DNA of 64,000 nucleotides. It comes from Mycobacterium sp. 141. GTDB taxonomy: Bacteria > Actinomycetota > Actinomycetes > Mycobacteriales > Mycobacteriaceae. Positions 19,027 to 30,194 of this stretch are shown here, one piece after another. The notes under the pieces are model-generated. The model was given only the letters and a program-made list of their open reading frames with translations, did no database searches and was not told the DNA's origin. A program made the position numbers and the translations under genes. Where the stretch lies: contig NZ_KB908258.1 of assembly GCF_000382405.1 (NCBI RefSeq), positions 124,001 to 188,000 of the forward strand, read 5' to 3'. Positions within the stretch are counted from its first letter, which is position 1. Each line of letters opens with the position of its first letter.

Positions 19027-20466
19027 ATGAGTCGACGGCGCCTGGCCCGCATAGTGATCGCCGCGTGCGCAGTGTTGCCGCTCCTGTCATGCTCGACGGT
19101 GCTGGAAGGTAACCCTGTATCGGTGTTCGCCGACCCGTTCTCGGTGGCAGGAATGCCTGCCACCGACGGGCCGAGTGGTTTGCGTCCGGATGCCGAGCCA
19201 GGCTCGCGCGAAGTCACCGGGACCGACAACGGGGATATCGACAAACTGGCCGGCGCTGCCGTCAGCGACATCGAGGAATTCTGGCACACGGCCTACGCAG
19301 ACTCCTTCGACAGCGCGTTCCAACCTGTCTCCGAATTGATCTCGTGGGACGCACACGGATATGACGGCGAATTCTGCGGTGAGGACACCTACGGGCTGGT
19401 CAACGCCGCGTTCTGCAAACTCGACCGGAGCATCGGCTGGGACCGTGGCGTGCTGATGCCATCCCTACGCAAAGATGGCGGCGACATGGCAGCCGTGCTG
19501 GTGCTCGCCCACGAGTACGGTCACTCGGTGCAGCAGCAGGCCAAACTGATCACCCGCGGAACCCCCACCCTGGTTTCCGAGCAGCAGGCCGACTGCCTGG
19601 CCGGCACGTACATGCGCTGGGTGGCCGAGGGCAGTTCTCCCCGATTCACCCTCAACACCGGCGACGGCCTCAACAACGTGCTCGCGGCCGTGATCGCCTT
19701 CCGGGACCCGCTGCAGAGCGAGGACGACGCGCAAGCCGGCGCCGATCAGCACGGCTCGGCGTTCGAACGGGTCTCGGCGTTCCAGTTCGGCTTCACCGAC
19801 GGCCCATCAGCGTGCGCGGCTATCGACGTCAAGGAGATCACCGAGCGCCGCGGGGACCTGCCGGTGCTGCTGACCGAGGACCAGACCGGCGAACTGCCGA
19901 TCACCGACAAGTCGGTGCGCGCCATGGTCGACGCGCTGAACACCATCTTCACGCCGGCCGAACCACCTCAGCTCAGTTTCGACGTCGCGCAAACGTGCCC
20001 GAACGCCAGGCCCAGCGCACCGGCCTCGTATTGTCCGGCCACCAACACCATCGTCGTCGACCTCAAAGACCTCGCTGCGATGGGCGTGAAGAACAGTGAG
20101 GACGATGACGGCGCAGCCCTGGCCGACGGCGACAACACCGCTTTTTCGGTGTTGACCTCGCGATACATGCTGTCCCTGCAGAATGCTCGGGGGGTTGCGC
20201 TCAACAACGCCGAGGCCGCACTGCGGACGGCGTGCCTCACCGGGGTGGCCAACGCCAAGCTGAGCAAGAACATGACCTTGGGCAACGGGGACAGTCTCGT
20301 GCTGACCGCAGGCGACATCGACGAGGCGGTATCGGGCATTCTCACCAACGGGCTCGTGGCCAGCGACGTCAACGGCGAATCGGTGCCATCCGGTTTCTCC
20401 CGCATCGATGCGTTCCGGCTGGGTGTGCTCGGGGACACGGAGCGTTGCTTCAAGCGATTCGCCTGA
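19027..20466 (+). CDS. Lipoprotein neutral zinc metallopeptidase
   Basis: 479 residues from MSRRRLARIV. A lipoprotein signal ends at the lipobox LLSC (Cys22). The zinc motif is HEYGH (His162, Glu163, His166), followed by EQQADCLAG giving the third ligand Glu185, the pattern of the neutral zinc metallopeptidase family (PF04228 type). It is therefore a surface-attached peptidase with no known substrate. The frame opens at 19006, but 19027 gives a proper signal peptide. It lies 30 bp after dinG and converges on the small propeller gene with a 14-bp gap. Confidence 0.88.
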   Translation: MSRRRLARIVIAACAVLPLLSCSTVLEGNPVSVFADPFSVAGMPATDGPSGLRPDAEPGSREVTGTDNGDIDKLAGAAVSDIEEFWHTAYADSFDSAFQPVSELISWDAHGYDGEFCGEDTYGLVNAAFCKLDRSIGWDRGVLMPSLRKDGGDMAAVLVLAHEYGHSVQQQAKLITRGTPTLVSEQQADCLAGTYMRWVAEGSSPRFTLNTGDGLNNVLAAVIAFRDPLQSEDDAQAGADQHGSAFERVSAFQFGFTDGPSACAAIDVKEITERRGDLPVLLTEDQTGELPITDKSVRAMVDALNTIFTPAEPPQLSFDVAQTCPNARPSAPASYCPATNTIVVDLKDLAAMGVKNSEDDDGAALADGDNTAFSVLTSRYMLSLQNARGVALNNAEAALRTACLTGVANAKLSKNMTLGNGDSLVLTAGDIDEAVSGILTNGLVASDVNGESVPSGFSRIDAFRLGVLGDTERCFKRFA

Positions 20467-20480
20467 CGCCAGGGGGGCGC

Positions 20481-20843
20481 TCAGTTCGGCATGCGCAGTA
20501 CGAACCCGGCCTCCAGGGCCACCCAGACGGCTCCGTCCGGACCGATCGCCAGACCGTGCGGTTCACTGCCTGAGGCCAGGTCGACGGTGGTGACCTCGCC
20601 GTCAGTGCTGATCCGGCCGATCACCCCCGAGGCCATGGCGGTGAACCACAGCGCCCCGTCGGGACCCGCAGTGATGATCGACGGCCGCGAACCGTCGCCG
20701 ACCGCATGCACAGTCACCTCACCGGCGCCGGAGATCCGCGCGACAGCTCCGGCATGCACCAGCGTCACCCACATGGCGCCGTCCGGGCCCGCCGCCAAAG
20801 CGTACGGACCGCCGTCGACGGCGACTTTGAGCGCTTTGCTCAA
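20481..20843 (-). CDS. Three-blade Vgb/NHL-like beta-propeller protein, half-length
   Basis: 120 residues made of three repeats, each with GPDGAxW (GPDGAMWVTL, GPDGALWFTA, GPDGAVWVAL) and a following GxIGRIS-like strand, as in virginiamycin B lyase-type propellers. Full Vgb proteins have about seven blades, so this is under half of one. The only start is TTG at 20843, whose last two bases are the first two of the glgP stop TGA, indicating translation by re-initiation. Upstream sequence in the same frame, inside glgP, has no blades. No lyase activity should be assumed. Confidence 0.72.
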   Translation of the reverse strand: MSKALKVAVDGGPYALAAGPDGAMWVTLVHAGAVARISGAGEVTVHAVGDGSRPSIITAGPDGALWFTAMASGVIGRISTDGEVTTVDLASGSEPHGLAIGPDGAVWVALEAGFVLRMPN

Positions 20844-23422
20844 GCCAGCGTGACGAGTCCGAGTTCGTTGTCGCCAGCCAACAAGCGGTGGTGTGGGAGG
20901 ACTCGCACGGTGTAGCCCACCGGCCCGGCCACCGGCAGCGGCGTGCTGGTCGAGAACATCTCGTTGCCGCCTTCGGCGGTTCCGATGTGCACCATCGGTA
21001 CCGTCACCGGGTCGGTGATGGAGTCGGTGGCGTCGACGCGCCCGAGAACGGCTTGGACCACCACCTCGTCGGGCGCCAGCCCGGCCAGCTGCACCGTCGC
21101 GCTCAACGTCAGTTCCGAGCCCAGCAGCGGGGTGTCGGGCAGCCCGTAGCTGTCCACATCGGTGATCTGGATCTTGGGCCAGGCCAACCGTGCTCGGCGC
21201 CGGTAATCTGCGAGTTCGCTTGCCGCACCGAAGGGTTCGCCCGCGGCGGGTTTGACTGTCTTGCGCAGCGACTGCGCTGCCGGTAGGTAGTACTTCTCGG
21301 TGTAGTCGCGCACCATCCGCGAGGCCAGCACCTTGGGCCCGAGTACCTGCAGGGTATGGCGCACCATCTCGACCCAACGCATCGGCACCCCATGCTCGTC
21401 ACGCTCGTAGAACTTCGGCGTGACAGCCTTTTCCAGCAGGTCATAGAGCGCGGCGGCCTCCAGGTCGTCGCGGCGCCCCTCGTCGGCCAGTCCGTCGGCG
21501 GTCGGGATCTCCCACCCGTTCGAGCCGTCGTACCACTCGTCCCACCAACCGTCGCGGATGGACAGGTTGAGCCCGCCGTTGAGCGCGCTCTTCATCCCCG
21601 ACGTGCCACAGGCTTCCAACGGGCGCAGCGGATTGTTCAGCCACACATCGCAGCCCCAATACAGGTACCGCGCCATCGACATGTCGTAGTCGGGCAGGAA
21701 CGCGATGCGGTGCCGCACCTCGGGCCGGTCGGCGAATTTGACGATCTGCTGGATCAGCGCCTTGCCGCCGTCATCGGCCGGGTGTGACTTGCCTGCCACG
21801 ATCAACTGGACGGGCCGGTGCTCGTCGAGCAGCAGTGCCTCCAGCCGTTCGGGGTCGCGAAGCATCAGCGTCAGCCGCTTGTAGGTCGGCACCCGCCGGG
21901 CGAACCCGATGGTCAGCACCGAAGGATCGAAAGCCGTTGCGATCCAGCCCAATTCCGCATCCGATGCGCCACGCTCCAGCCAAGAGCGGCGCAGCCGCTC
22001 ACGCACGTCACCGATCAACGTCTCGCGCAGTTGGGACCGGATCCACCACAGTTGTCCGGGATCGACCTCCTGCAGCCGCTCCCACACGGCGGGCTCAGCG
22101 GCTTCGGACCCGATGAGCTCACGGCCCAGCGCCAGCCATTGCGGCGCCGCCCAGGTCGGGGCGTGCACACCGTTGGTGATGGACCCGATCGGCACCTCAC
22201 TGGGGTCGAAGCCCGGCCACAGTTCGTTGAACATCATTCGGCTCACACGGCCGTGCAGCAACGACACACCGTTGGCCCGCTGCGCGAGCCGCAAACCCAT
22301 GTGCGCCATGTTGAACTTCGACGGATCGTCCTCCGCCCCGAACGCGATCACCCGGTCCAGCGGCACCCCCGGCAGCAGCCGGGAATCATCGGCCGGGCCG
22401 CCGAAGTACCGCCTGATCAGGTCCACCGGGAACCGGTCTATGCCTGCGGGTACCGGGGTGTGGGTGGTGAACACCGTCGAGGACCGCACCACGGTGAGCG
22501 CCGTGTCGAAATCCAGCCCGGCCGCCACCAGCTCGCGGATACGTTCCAGTCCGAGGAAACCAGCGTGGCCCTCGTTCATATGGAACACCTCGGGCGCGGA
22601 CAGACCCTCTGCCTCGACGAAGGCCCGGATCGCCCGGATCCCGCCGATACCGGCCAGGATCTCCTGCTTCATCCGGTGTTCCTGGTCACCGCCGTAGAGC
22701 CGGTCGGTCACCCCGCGCAGGTCGTGCTCATTTTCGGGGATGTCGGAATCCAGCAGCAGCAACGGGATTCGGCCCACCTGGGCGATCCACACCCGGGCCC
22801 GCAGCTCGCGATCGTCGGGCAGCGCCAGCGCCACCAGCACGGCATCGCCTGCCGCGTCGGTCAGCAGCCGTAACGGCAGGCCCTGCGGATCCAGTGACGG
22901 ATAGTTCTCGCGCTGCCACCCGTCGGCGGTCAGCGACTGCCGGAAATAGCCCGACCGGTAGTACAGCCCGACCGCGATCAGCGGCAGACCCAGATCCGAT
23001 GCCGATTTCAGGTGGTCACCGGCGAGGATGCCCAAACCACCGGAATAGTTGGGCAGCACCTCGGCAACGCCGAACTCCATCGAGAAGTACGCGATACCCT
23101 TCGGCATCTCGACGCCTTCGTCGGCCTGCTGCTGGTACCACAACGGCCGGGTCAGGTAGTTGTCCAGATCCGCGGCCAACCCGTCGAGACGATTCAGAAA
23201 CGATTCGTCATTGGCCAACTCATCGAGCCGCTTCGGGCTTACCGCGCCCAGCAGCGCCACCGGATCTCCTCCGACGGTGCGCCACAGCACCGGATCGATA
23301 TGGGCGAACAGGTCCTGGGTAGATTTGTCCCATGACCAGCGCAGATTGATCGACAAGCGTTCGAGCGCGGCCAACTGCTCGGGCAGATGCGCGCGGACAG
23401 TGAACCGTCGGAGGGCTTTCAC
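20840..23422 (-). CDS. glgP: Alpha-glucan phosphorylase GlgP
   Basis: 860 residues from a GTG (VKALRRFTVRAHLP). An N-terminal DUF3417 segment precedes the GT35 catalytic part. The PLP-binding and substrate motif GTSGMKSALNGGLNLS is intact. The enzyme releases glucose 1-phosphate from alpha-1,4-glucans. It is divergent from glgE-glgB, placing synthesis and breakdown of alpha-glucan at one locus. The upstream start at 23488 lacks family character. It overlaps a short propeller gene at its stop. Confidence 0.95.
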   Translation of the reverse strand: MKALRRFTVRAHLPEQLAALERLSINLRWSWDKSTQDLFAHIDPVLWRTVGGDPVALLGAVSPKRLDELANDESFLNRLDGLAADLDNYLTRPLWYQQQADEGVEMPKGIAYFSMEFGVAEVLPNYSGGLGILAGDHLKSASDLGLPLIAVGLYYRSGYFRQSLTADGWQRENYPSLDPQGLPLRLLTDAAGDAVLVALALPDDRELRARVWIAQVGRIPLLLLDSDIPENEHDLRGVTDRLYGGDQEHRMKQEILAGIGGIRAIRAFVEAEGLSAPEVFHMNEGHAGFLGLERIRELVAAGLDFDTALTVVRSSTVFTTHTPVPAGIDRFPVDLIRRYFGGPADDSRLLPGVPLDRVIAFGAEDDPSKFNMAHMGLRLAQRANGVSLLHGRVSRMMFNELWPGFDPSEVPIGSITNGVHAPTWAAPQWLALGRELIGSEAAEPAVWERLQEVDPGQLWWIRSQLRETLIGDVRERLRRSWLERGASDAELGWIATAFDPSVLTIGFARRVPTYKRLTLMLRDPERLEALLLDEHRPVQLIVAGKSHPADDGGKALIQQIVKFADRPEVRHRIAFLPDYDMSMARYLYWGCDVWLNNPLRPLEACGTSGMKSALNGGLNLSIRDGWWDEWYDGSNGWEIPTADGLADEGRRDDLEAAALYDLLEKAVTPKFYERDEHGVPMRWVEMVRHTLQVLGPKVLASRMVRDYTEKYYLPAAQSLRKTVKPAAGEPFGAASELADYRRRARLAWPKIQITDVDSYGLPDTPLLGSELTLSATVQLAGLAPDEVVVQAVLGRVDATDSITDPVTVPMVHIGTAEGGNEMFSTSTPLPVAGPVGYTVRVLPHHRLLAGDNELGLVTLA

Positions 23423-23627
23423 GCGACACCACCTTACTGGTAATTCGCGATCTCGCAGCCAATCAGCCTGGGCCACACAAAGCCACACCGATGCAGACGT
23501 GCGCGCAGGGAAATCAACACCTGCGCTGCTTCACGCCCGCGAGATTCGACCGGACACTACGGTAGGTACTGGACGCGACAGGGACAGTGCAATCGAACAG
23601 CGGTAACGACAATGTGAGGAGTAGCGG

Positions 23628-25706
23628 GTGACCGGTCGTATCGGAATCGACGACGTCGCGCCAGTGATTTCCGGTGGGCGTTTCCCCGCAAAGGCAGTCG
23701 TCGGCGAAGTGGTACCGGTGTGTGCGACGGTGTGGCGCGAAGGCCACGACAAGGTTGCGGCCACTCTGGTGGTGCGGTATCACGGCACGGACTACCCGCG
23801 TCTGACCGAGACCCCCGCCGGCGCGCCCGAGCCTGTACCTATCCAGGACGTCGTGGCACCCGCCCCACGCGTCAAGCCGCAAGCGCTACCGATGCTGCAA
23901 GGCGACATCCCCGATATCTTTCATGGCCAGTTCACCCCCGACCGTGTCGGCCTGTGGTCGTTCCGGGTCGACGGATGGGGTGATCCCATCGCCACGTGGC
24001 GCCACGCGGTGGAGGCCAAGCTCGGCGCCGGGCAGAGCGAAGGCGAACTGTCCAACGATCTACTGGTCGGGGCCCGCTTGCTGGAGCGGGCGGCCGCAGG
24101 CACGCCGCACGACCTGCGTGACCCGCTGTTGGCCGCCGCCACCGCGCTGCGAACCCCCGGCGATCCGTTCACCCGCGCCGGCGCGGCACTGTCCGAGCAG
24201 GTCACCGACCTTTTGGCGCACTACCCACTGCGTGAATTGCTCACCCGTGGTGATCGGTACGGCGTGTGGGTGGACCGGCCGCTGGCCCGGTTCAGTTCCT
24301 GGTATGAGATGTTCCCACGGTCCACCGGCGGCTGGGACGCCGACGGCCACCCCGTACACGGAACGTTCTCCACCGCCGCCGCAGCCCTGCCCCGCATCGC
24401 CCGGATGGGTTTCAACATCGTCTACCTGCCGCCGATCCACCCGATCGGCAACCTGCACCGCAAGGGCCGGAACAACTCCGTGACCGCCGGGCCGGGCGAC
24501 GTCGGATCACCGTGGGCGATCGGCAGTGACGCGGGCGGCCACGACGCCGTGCATCCGGAACTGGGCACCATCGACGACTTCGACGCATTCGTCTCAGCCG
24601 CCCGTGACCTGGGCCTGGAAGTCGCCCTGGACCTGGCCCTGCAGTGTGCGCCCGATCATCCGTGGGCCAAGGCCCACCGGGAATGGTTCACGGTGCTGCC
24701 CGACGACACCATCGCGTACGCGGAAAACCCGCCGAAGAAGTACCAGGACATCTATCCCCTGAACTTCGACAACGACCCGGCAGGCCTGTACCACGAGGTG
24801 CTGCGCGTGGTTCAGTTCTGGGTATCCCACGGCGTCAAGGTGTTTCGTGTCGACAACCCCCACACCAAACCGCCGAATTTCTGGGCCTGGCTGATCGCCG
24901 AAGTCAAGAACAGGGATCCGGACGTGCTGTTCCTCGCCGAGGCTTTCACCCGGCCCGCGCGGTTGTATGGGCTGGCCAAACTCGGTTTCACGCAGTCTTA
25001 TACCTATTTCACCTGGCGCACGTCGAAGTGGGAGCTCACCGAATTCGGCAGGGAAATAGTCAAATACGCCGACTGCGCTCGGCTGAGCCTGTGGGTCAAC
25101 ACCCCCGACATCCTGCACGCAAGCCTGCAACACGGCGGTCCCGGCATGTTCGCCATCCGGGCGGTGCTCGCCGCGACGCTGAGCTCGACGTGGGGGGTGT
25201 ACTCCGGCTACGAGCTCTACGAGCACCGCGCGGTGCGTGAGGGCAGCGAGGAATACCTGGACTCGGAAAAGTACGAGCTGCGTCCCCGCGACTTCGAGGC
25301 CGCCTTGGCGGCGGGTGAATCGCTCGAACCGTTCCTCGCCCGGCTCAACGAGATTCGCCGGTTGCATCCCGCGCTTCGCCAGCTGCGCAACGTGACGTTC
25401 CACCACATCGACAACGCCGCACTGCTGGCTTACAGCAAGTTCGACCCGATCACCGGCGACACCGTGCTTGTGGTGGTCACCCTGAACGCATTCGGTCCGG
25501 AAGAGTCCACGCTGTGGCTGGACATGGAGGCACTCGGCATGGAGGCCTACGACCGATTCTGGGTGCGCGACGAGATCACCGGTCAGGAATACCAGTGGGG
25601 CCAGGCCAATTTCATCCGCATCGACCCCGCCAAAGCGGTGGCACACGTGCTGAATATGCCCACGGTACCGCAGGACAAACGACTCGAACTGCTACGCAGG
25701 GAATGA
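23628..25706 (+). CDS. glgE: Maltosyltransferase GlgE (alpha-1,4-glucan:maltose-1-phosphate)
   Basis: 692 residues from GTG, preceded by GTGAGGAGTAG. It is a GH13_3 enzyme: the nucleophile lies in [15 protein letters not shown], the acid/base in [11 protein letters not shown], and the substrate motif [14 protein letters not shown] is present. GlgE extends alpha-glucan with maltose 1-phosphate; in M. tuberculosis its loss causes toxic build-up of that sugar phosphate. glgB follows after 7 bp, so the two are co-expressed. Length is normal. Confidence 0.97.
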   Translation: MTGRIGIDDVAPVISGGRFPAKAVVGEVVPVCATVWREGHDKVAATLVVRYHGTDYPRLTETPAGAPEPVPIQDVVAPAPRVKPQALPMLQGDIPDIFHGQFTPDRVGLWSFRVDGWGDPIATWRHAVEAKLGAGQSEGELSNDLLVGARLLERAAAGTPHDLRDPLLAAATALRTPGDPFTRAGAALSEQVTDLLAHYPLRELLTRGDRYGVWVDRPLARFSSWYEMFPRSTGGWDADGHPVHGTFSTAAAALPRIARMGFNIVYLPPIHPIGNLHRKGRNNSVTAGPGDVGSPWAIGSDAGGHDAVHPELGTIDDFDAFVSAARDLGLEVALDLALQCAPDHPWAKAHREWFTVLPDDTIAYAENPPKKYQDIYPLNFDNDPAGLYHEVLRVVQFWVSHGVKVFRVDNPHTKPPNFWAWLIAEVKNRDPDVLFLAEAFTRPARLYGLAKLGFTQSYTYFTWRTSKWELTEFGREIVKYADCARLSLWVNTPDILHASLQHGGPGMFAIRAVLAATLSSTWGVYSGYELYEHRAVREGSEEYLDSEKYELRPRDFEAALAAGESLEPFLARLNEIRRLHPALRQLRNVTFHHIDNAALLAYSKFDPITGDTVLVVVTLNAFGPEESTLWLDMEALGMEAYDRFWVRDEITGQEYQWGQANFIRIDPAKAVAHVLNMPTVPQDKRLELLRRE

Positions 25707-25713
25707 GGGCGAG

Positions 25714-27921
25714 ATGACGCGAAGTAATCAACTCACCAATGCGCAACTGCGGCCAGACCCGTCAGATGTGCACCGGCTGCTAGCCGGCGAACACCACGAT
25801 CCGCACGCCTTCCTGGGTGCCCACGAATACGCCGATCACACCGTGATCCGGGCCTACCGGCCGCATGCGGTTAGGGTGACCGCGCTGATCGGTACCGACC
25901 GGTTTCCGTTGGAGCATCTGGAATCCGGGCTGTTCGCGGTTGCGGTGCCGTACACCAACCTGGTCGACTACCGGTTGGAGATCGGTTATCCGGGTGCCGA
26001 TGACACCATCGACATTCACACCACCGCCGATGCCTACCGGTTCCTGCCGACGCTCGGTGAGCTCGACCTGCACCTGTTCGCCGAGGGTCGGCACGAGCGG
26101 CTGTGGGAGATCCTCGGGGCGCATCCCCGGTCGTTCACCACGCCGGACGGCGTGGTGAACGGGGTGTCGTTCGCGGTGTGGGCACCGAACGCCAAGGGCA
26201 TCAGCCTGATCGGTGACTTCAACCACTGGGACGGCAATGAGGCACAGATGCGGGTGCTGGGCTCGACCGGTGTGTGGGAACTGTTCTGGCCGGACTTTCC
26301 GGCCGACGGGCTCTACAAGCTTCGGGTGCACGGCGCCGACGGGTCGGTCTCCGATCGCGCCGACCCGATGGCGTTCGCCACCGAGGTGCCACCACACACC
26401 GCCTCCCGCGTGTTCAGCAGTTCCTACACCTGGGACGACTCCGACTGGATGACGCAGCGTGCCGAGCTCAACCCGGTGTTCGAGCCGATGAGTACCTACG
26501 AAGTGCACCTGATGTCGTGGCGGCCCGGCCTGTCCTACCGGGAACTGGCCGAGCAGCTCACCGAATACGTCGTCCAACAGGGCTTTACCCACGTCGAGCT
26601 GCTGCCGGTGGCCGAACACCCGTTCGGCGGATCCTGGGGCTACCAGGTCACGTCGTATTACGCACCGACATCGCGCCTGGGTTCCCCCGACGACTTCCGG
26701 TATCTCGTCGACACCCTGCACCAGGCCGGCATCGGGGTGATCGTGGACTGGGTGCCCGCACACTTTCCCAAGGACTCCTGGGCGCTGGGCCGGTTCGACG
26801 GGACTGCCCTCTACGAGCACTCCGATCCGCGGCGCGGTGAGCAACTGGACTGGGGCACCTACGTTTTCGACTTCGGCCGGACCGAAGTCCGCAACTTCCT
26901 GGTTGCCAACGCCCTGTACTGGCTGCAGGAGTACCACATCGACGGGCTGCGGGTGGACGCGGTGGCTTCGATGCTCTACCTCGACTACTCACGCCCGGAC
27001 GGCGGGTGGACACCCAACGTCTACGGCGGCCGGGAAAACCTCGAGGCCGTGCAGTTCCTGCAGGAGATGAACGCCACGGTGCACAAGATGGCCCCCGGTA
27101 TCGTCACCGTGGCGGAGGAATCCACGTCCTGGCCCGGCGTCACGCGTCCGACCAACCTTGGCGGCCTCGGCTTTTCGATGAAGTGGAACATGGGCTGGAT
27201 GAACGACACGCTGGACTACATCAGCCGCAACCCGATATACCGCAGCTACCACCACCACGAGATGACGTTCTCCATGCTGTACGCGTTCAGCGAGAACTAC
27301 GTCCTGCCCATCAGCCACGACGAGGTGGTGCACGGCAAGGGCACGCTGTGGAACCGGATGCCCGGCGGCGATCACGAGAAGGCGGCCGGCCTACGCAGCC
27401 TGCTGGCCTACCAGTGGGCCCACCCGGGTAAGCAACTGCTGTTCATGGGCCAGGAATTCGGCCAGCGCACCGAATGGTCCGAGGGACGTGGCCTGGACTG
27501 GTTCCAGCTCGACGAGCAGGGTTTCTCGGGCGGTGTGCAACGCCTGGTACGTGATCTCAACGAGATCTACCGCAGCCACCCTGCGTTGTGGAGCCGTGAC
27601 AGCTCGCCCGAGGGCTACTCCTGGATCGATGCCAACGATTCGGCCAACAACGTGCTGAGCTTCCTGAGAATCGGCGCCGACGGTTCGATGCTGGCCTGCG
27701 TGATCAACTTCGCCGGCACTGAACACAGCCAGTACCGGTTGGGCCTGCCGCATGCAGGCACCTGGCGCGAGGTGCTCAATACCGATGCCACGCTGTACAA
27801 CGGCTCGGGCATCGGCAACTACGGCGCGGTGGAGGCTACCGACGAGCCGTGGCACGGCCGCCCGGCCTCGGCGGTCATGGTGTTGCCGCCGCTGTCGGCG
27901 CTCTGGTTCGACCCGGCCTAG
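25714..27921 (+). CDS. glgB: 1,4-alpha-glucan branching enzyme GlgB
   Basis: 735 residues. N-terminal CBM48-like domains (FLGAHEY, then [20 protein letters not shown]) precede a GH13_9 barrel with [19 protein letters not shown] (nucleophile Asp), [12 protein letters not shown] (acid/base Glu) and [11 protein letters not shown]. It adds alpha-1,6 branches to GlgE products. The stop TAG shares the palindrome CTAG with the stop of the converging thioredoxin-like gene. Confidence 0.97.
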   Translation: MTRSNQLTNAQLRPDPSDVHRLLAGEHHDPHAFLGAHEYADHTVIRAYRPHAVRVTALIGTDRFPLEHLESGLFAVAVPYTNLVDYRLEIGYPGADDTIDIHTTADAYRFLPTLGELDLHLFAEGRHERLWEILGAHPRSFTTPDGVVNGVSFAVWAPNAKGISLIGDFNHWDGNEAQMRVLGSTGVWELFWPDFPADGLYKLRVHGADGSVSDRADPMAFATEVPPHTASRVFSSSYTWDDSDWMTQRAELNPVFEPMSTYEVHLMSWRPGLSYRELAEQLTEYVVQQGFTHVELLPVAEHPFGGSWGYQVTSYYAPTSRLGSPDDFRYLVDTLHQAGIGVIVDWVPAHFPKDSWALGRFDGTALYEHSDPRRGEQLDWGTYVFDFGRTEVRNFLVANALYWLQEYHIDGLRVDAVASMLYLDYSRPDGGWTPNVYGGRENLEAVQFLQEMNATVHKMAPGIVTVAEESTSWPGVTRPTNLGGLGFSMKWNMGWMNDTLDYISRNPIYRSYHHHEMTFSMLYAFSENYVLPISHDEVVHGKGTLWNRMPGGDHEKAAGLRSLLAYQWAHPGKQLLFMGQEFGQRTEWSEGRGLDWFQLDEQGFSGGVQRLVRDLNEIYRSHPALWSRDSSPEGYSWIDANDSANNVLSFLRIGADGSMLACVINFAGTEHSQYRLGLPHAGTWREVLNTDATLYNGSGIGNYGAVEATDEPWHGRPASAVMVLPPLSALWFDPA

Positions 27922-28802
27922 TACAGCGCGTTGGCGAGGTTGCGCCGGCCGGCGACGACCTCGGGATCCGCCTGGTCGAACAGGTCGAACAGCTCGACCA
28001 GGCGGGTGCGGACCGCGGTCCGATCATCACCGGCCGTGTGCTTGACCAGCGCAATCAGCCGGTCGAACGCTGCCGACACCCGTTGCTGCAGGAGCTCGAC
28101 GTCGGCTGCGGCGAACGCCGCCTCGATATCGCCCGGGGCGGCATCGGCAACGGCCACTGCGTCAGGGCGCTGCGCGCTGGCGCGCTGCAGGAAGGCGATC
28201 TGGCGCACGGCGCCCTTGGCCTCGGCGTGATTCGGATCGCCCTCGAGGATGGCCTGGTAGGCGGTCAGCGCCGCGGTGAAGTCGCCATTGTCCAAATGGT
28301 CGCGTGCCTGCTCGAGTTCGGGATCGACCTGTTCGGCCTCTTCCGCCGCTCCTGCTTCGAGCTTGCCCGCAGTGGCCTGCAGCAGGGAATCGACCCACCG
28401 GCGCAACTGCTCGGGCGGCTGTGGACCTTCGAAGCTGGCGATCGGCTGCCCACCGGCCAACGCTACGACCGTGGGCACTCCCTGGATACCGAACATCTGC
28501 GCGACCCGGGGCGTGGTGTCGACGTTGATCACCGCCAGCGACCACTTACCGCCGTCTCGAGCAGCCAGAGCCGCCAACGTGTCGCCCAACTGGATGCTGG
28601 GCTCACTACGCGGAGACCACAGCAGCACCACCACCGGGACCTGGCTGGACCGGACCAGCACCTCGGCTTCAAAGTTGACTTCGGTTACTTCGACGCCGCC
28701 GGGCGGCGCCGACGCGGTGCCCTCGGCGGGCCGCTGCTTGAGTGCCGACAAATCAACCGCACCGGCCAGCGCCGGACCGACGGAAGGACGTGGACGTGTC
28801 AC
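27918..28802 (-). CDS. Thioredoxin-fold/TPR co-chaperone-like protein (YbbN type, Rv1324 homologue)
   Basis: 294 residues. A thioredoxin fold at about 40-150 ([37 protein letters not shown]) is followed by helical TPR-like repeats ([19 protein letters not shown]). The usual WCxxC is replaced by W-S-P-R-S at residues 62-66, so no dithiol redox activity is expected; YbbN-type proteins act as chaperone partners instead. The stop overlaps that of glgB on the other strand. It lies 115 bp after fadA4. Confidence 0.88.
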   Translation of the reverse strand: MTRPRPSVGPALAGAVDLSALKQRPAEGTASAPPGGVEVTEVNFEAEVLVRSSQVPVVVLLWSPRSEPSIQLGDTLAALAARDGGKWSLAVINVDTTPRVAQMFGIQGVPTVVALAGGQPIASFEGPQPPEQLRRWVDSLLQATAGKLEAGAAEEAEQVDPELEQARDHLDNGDFTAALTAYQAILEGDPNHAEAKGAVRQIAFLQRASAQRPDAVAVADAAPGDIEAAFAAADVELLQQRVSAAFDRLIALVKHTAGDDRTAVRTRLVELFDLFDQADPEVVAGRRNLANALY

Positions 28803-28917
28803 GTCATCAAGTCTGTCACGTTGTTTCCGGCGCGCCGCGGCCCGGTTGGGGCGTCAGCGCCGAACCGGGTTCCATCGACAGCTACTACCCGGCGTAGTTT
28901 TGGCCCGTTGGTAGCGG

Positions 28918-30108
28918 TCACCGACGCAGCACGAGCGCATCGCCCTGCCCGCCCGCACCGCACAACGCGGCGACCGCATAGCCGGAGCCGCGGCGGGCGA
29001 GTTCAAGGGCTGCGTGCAGCGTGATGCGGGCACCTGACATGCCGATCGGATGGCCGATGGCGATAGCGCCGCCGTGGACGTTGACCTTGGCCGGGTCCAC
29101 TCCGAGTTCCTTGGTCGACGCGAGCGACACCGCGGCGAATGCCTCATTGATCTCGATGACGTCCAGCTGGTCGGCGGTGATGCCTTCGCGGGCGATCGCC
29201 TTCTTGATGGCGTTGGCCGGCTGCGACTGCAGCGTGGAGTCCGGCCCCGCGACGACACCGTGCGCACCGATCTCACAGAGCCAGCTCAGCCCCAGCTTTT
29301 CGGCCTTGGCCTTGTTCATCACCACGACAGCACATGCGCCGTCGGAGATCTGCGACGACGAGCCAGCGGTGATGGTGCCGTCCTTGCGGAATGCGGGGCG
29401 CAGGCCGCCCAGCGACTCGGCGGTGGTGTTGGCCCGGATGCCCTCGTCCTCGGCGAACTCGATCGGGTCACCCTTGCGCTGCGGGATCGACACCGACACC
29501 ACCTCGTCGGCGTAGACGCCGTCCTTCCACGCCGCGGCGGCTTTCTGATGCGACTGCGCAGCAAACTCGTCCTGCTCAGCGCGCGTGAACTTGTCGACAT
29601 CGTTGCGCTGCTCGGTGAGTGCGCCCATCGGCTGATCGGTGAACACGTCGTACAGGCCGTCGTAGGCGAGGTGATCGAGCACGGTGACATCGCCGTACTT
29701 GTAGCCTTCACGGCTCTTGGGTAACAGGTGCGGCGCCTGCGTCATCGACTCCTGGCCGCCGGCGACCACCACATCGAACTCACCGGCGCGGATGAGCTGA
29801 TCGGCCAGCGCAATCGCATCGATGCCGGACAGGCACATCTTGTTGATGGTCAGGGCGGGCACGTCCCAGCCGATCCCGCCACCGACCGCCGCTTGGCGCG
29901 CGGGCATCTGTCCGGCACCGGCGGTGAGAACCTGGCCCATGATCACGTAGTCGACGAGCGACGCGTCGCCCTCACCATTCGGGAAAGCTTTCGCCAGGGC
30001 CCCGCGGATAGCGACCGCACCCAGGTCACTGCCTGAGAAATCCTTCAGCGAACCCATCAATTTACCGACCGGAGTACGTGCTCCACCGACGATCACCGAC
30101 GTGGTCAT
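28918..30108 (-). CDS. fadA4: Acetyl-CoA acetyltransferase FadA4
   Basis: 396 residues, a complete thiolase: nucleophilic Cys in [11 protein letters not shown] near 90, the histidine in [14 protein letters not shown] near 355 and the second cysteine in [12 protein letters not shown] near 385. It makes or cleaves acetoacetyl-CoA. Divergent from methylmalonyl-CoA epimerase, an arrangement kept in mycobacteria (Rv1323 and Rv1322A). The ATG start gives [16 protein letters not shown]. Confidence 0.95.
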   Translation of the reverse strand: MTTSVIVGGARTPVGKLMGSLKDFSGSDLGAVAIRGALAKAFPNGEGDASLVDYVIMGQVLTAGAGQMPARQAAVGGGIGWDVPALTINKMCLSGIDAIALADQLIRAGEFDVVVAGGQESMTQAPHLLPKSREGYKYGDVTVLDHLAYDGLYDVFTDQPMGALTEQRNDVDKFTRAEQDEFAAQSHQKAAAAWKDGVYADEVVSVSIPQRKGDPIEFAEDEGIRANTTAESLGGLRPAFRKDGTITAGSSSQISDGACAVVVMNKAKAEKLGLSWLCEIGAHGVVAGPDSTLQSQPANAIKKAIAREGITADQLDVIEINEAFAAVSLASTKELGVDPAKVNVHGGAIAIGHPIGMSGARITLHAALELARRGSGYAVAALCGAGGQGDALVLRR

Positions 30109-30194
30109 TTCCTACCTCCAAAGAGTGGTTCACCGGACCTGTGCGGCCGATCACACATACCGCAAACCCTTCAGGTAAAGGCTACCGTTGGGTT

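Noticed and set aside
20844-21377. Upstream extension of the small propeller frame
   Set aside because: It runs inside glgP in another frame and contains no propeller repeats, so it is not part of the protein.
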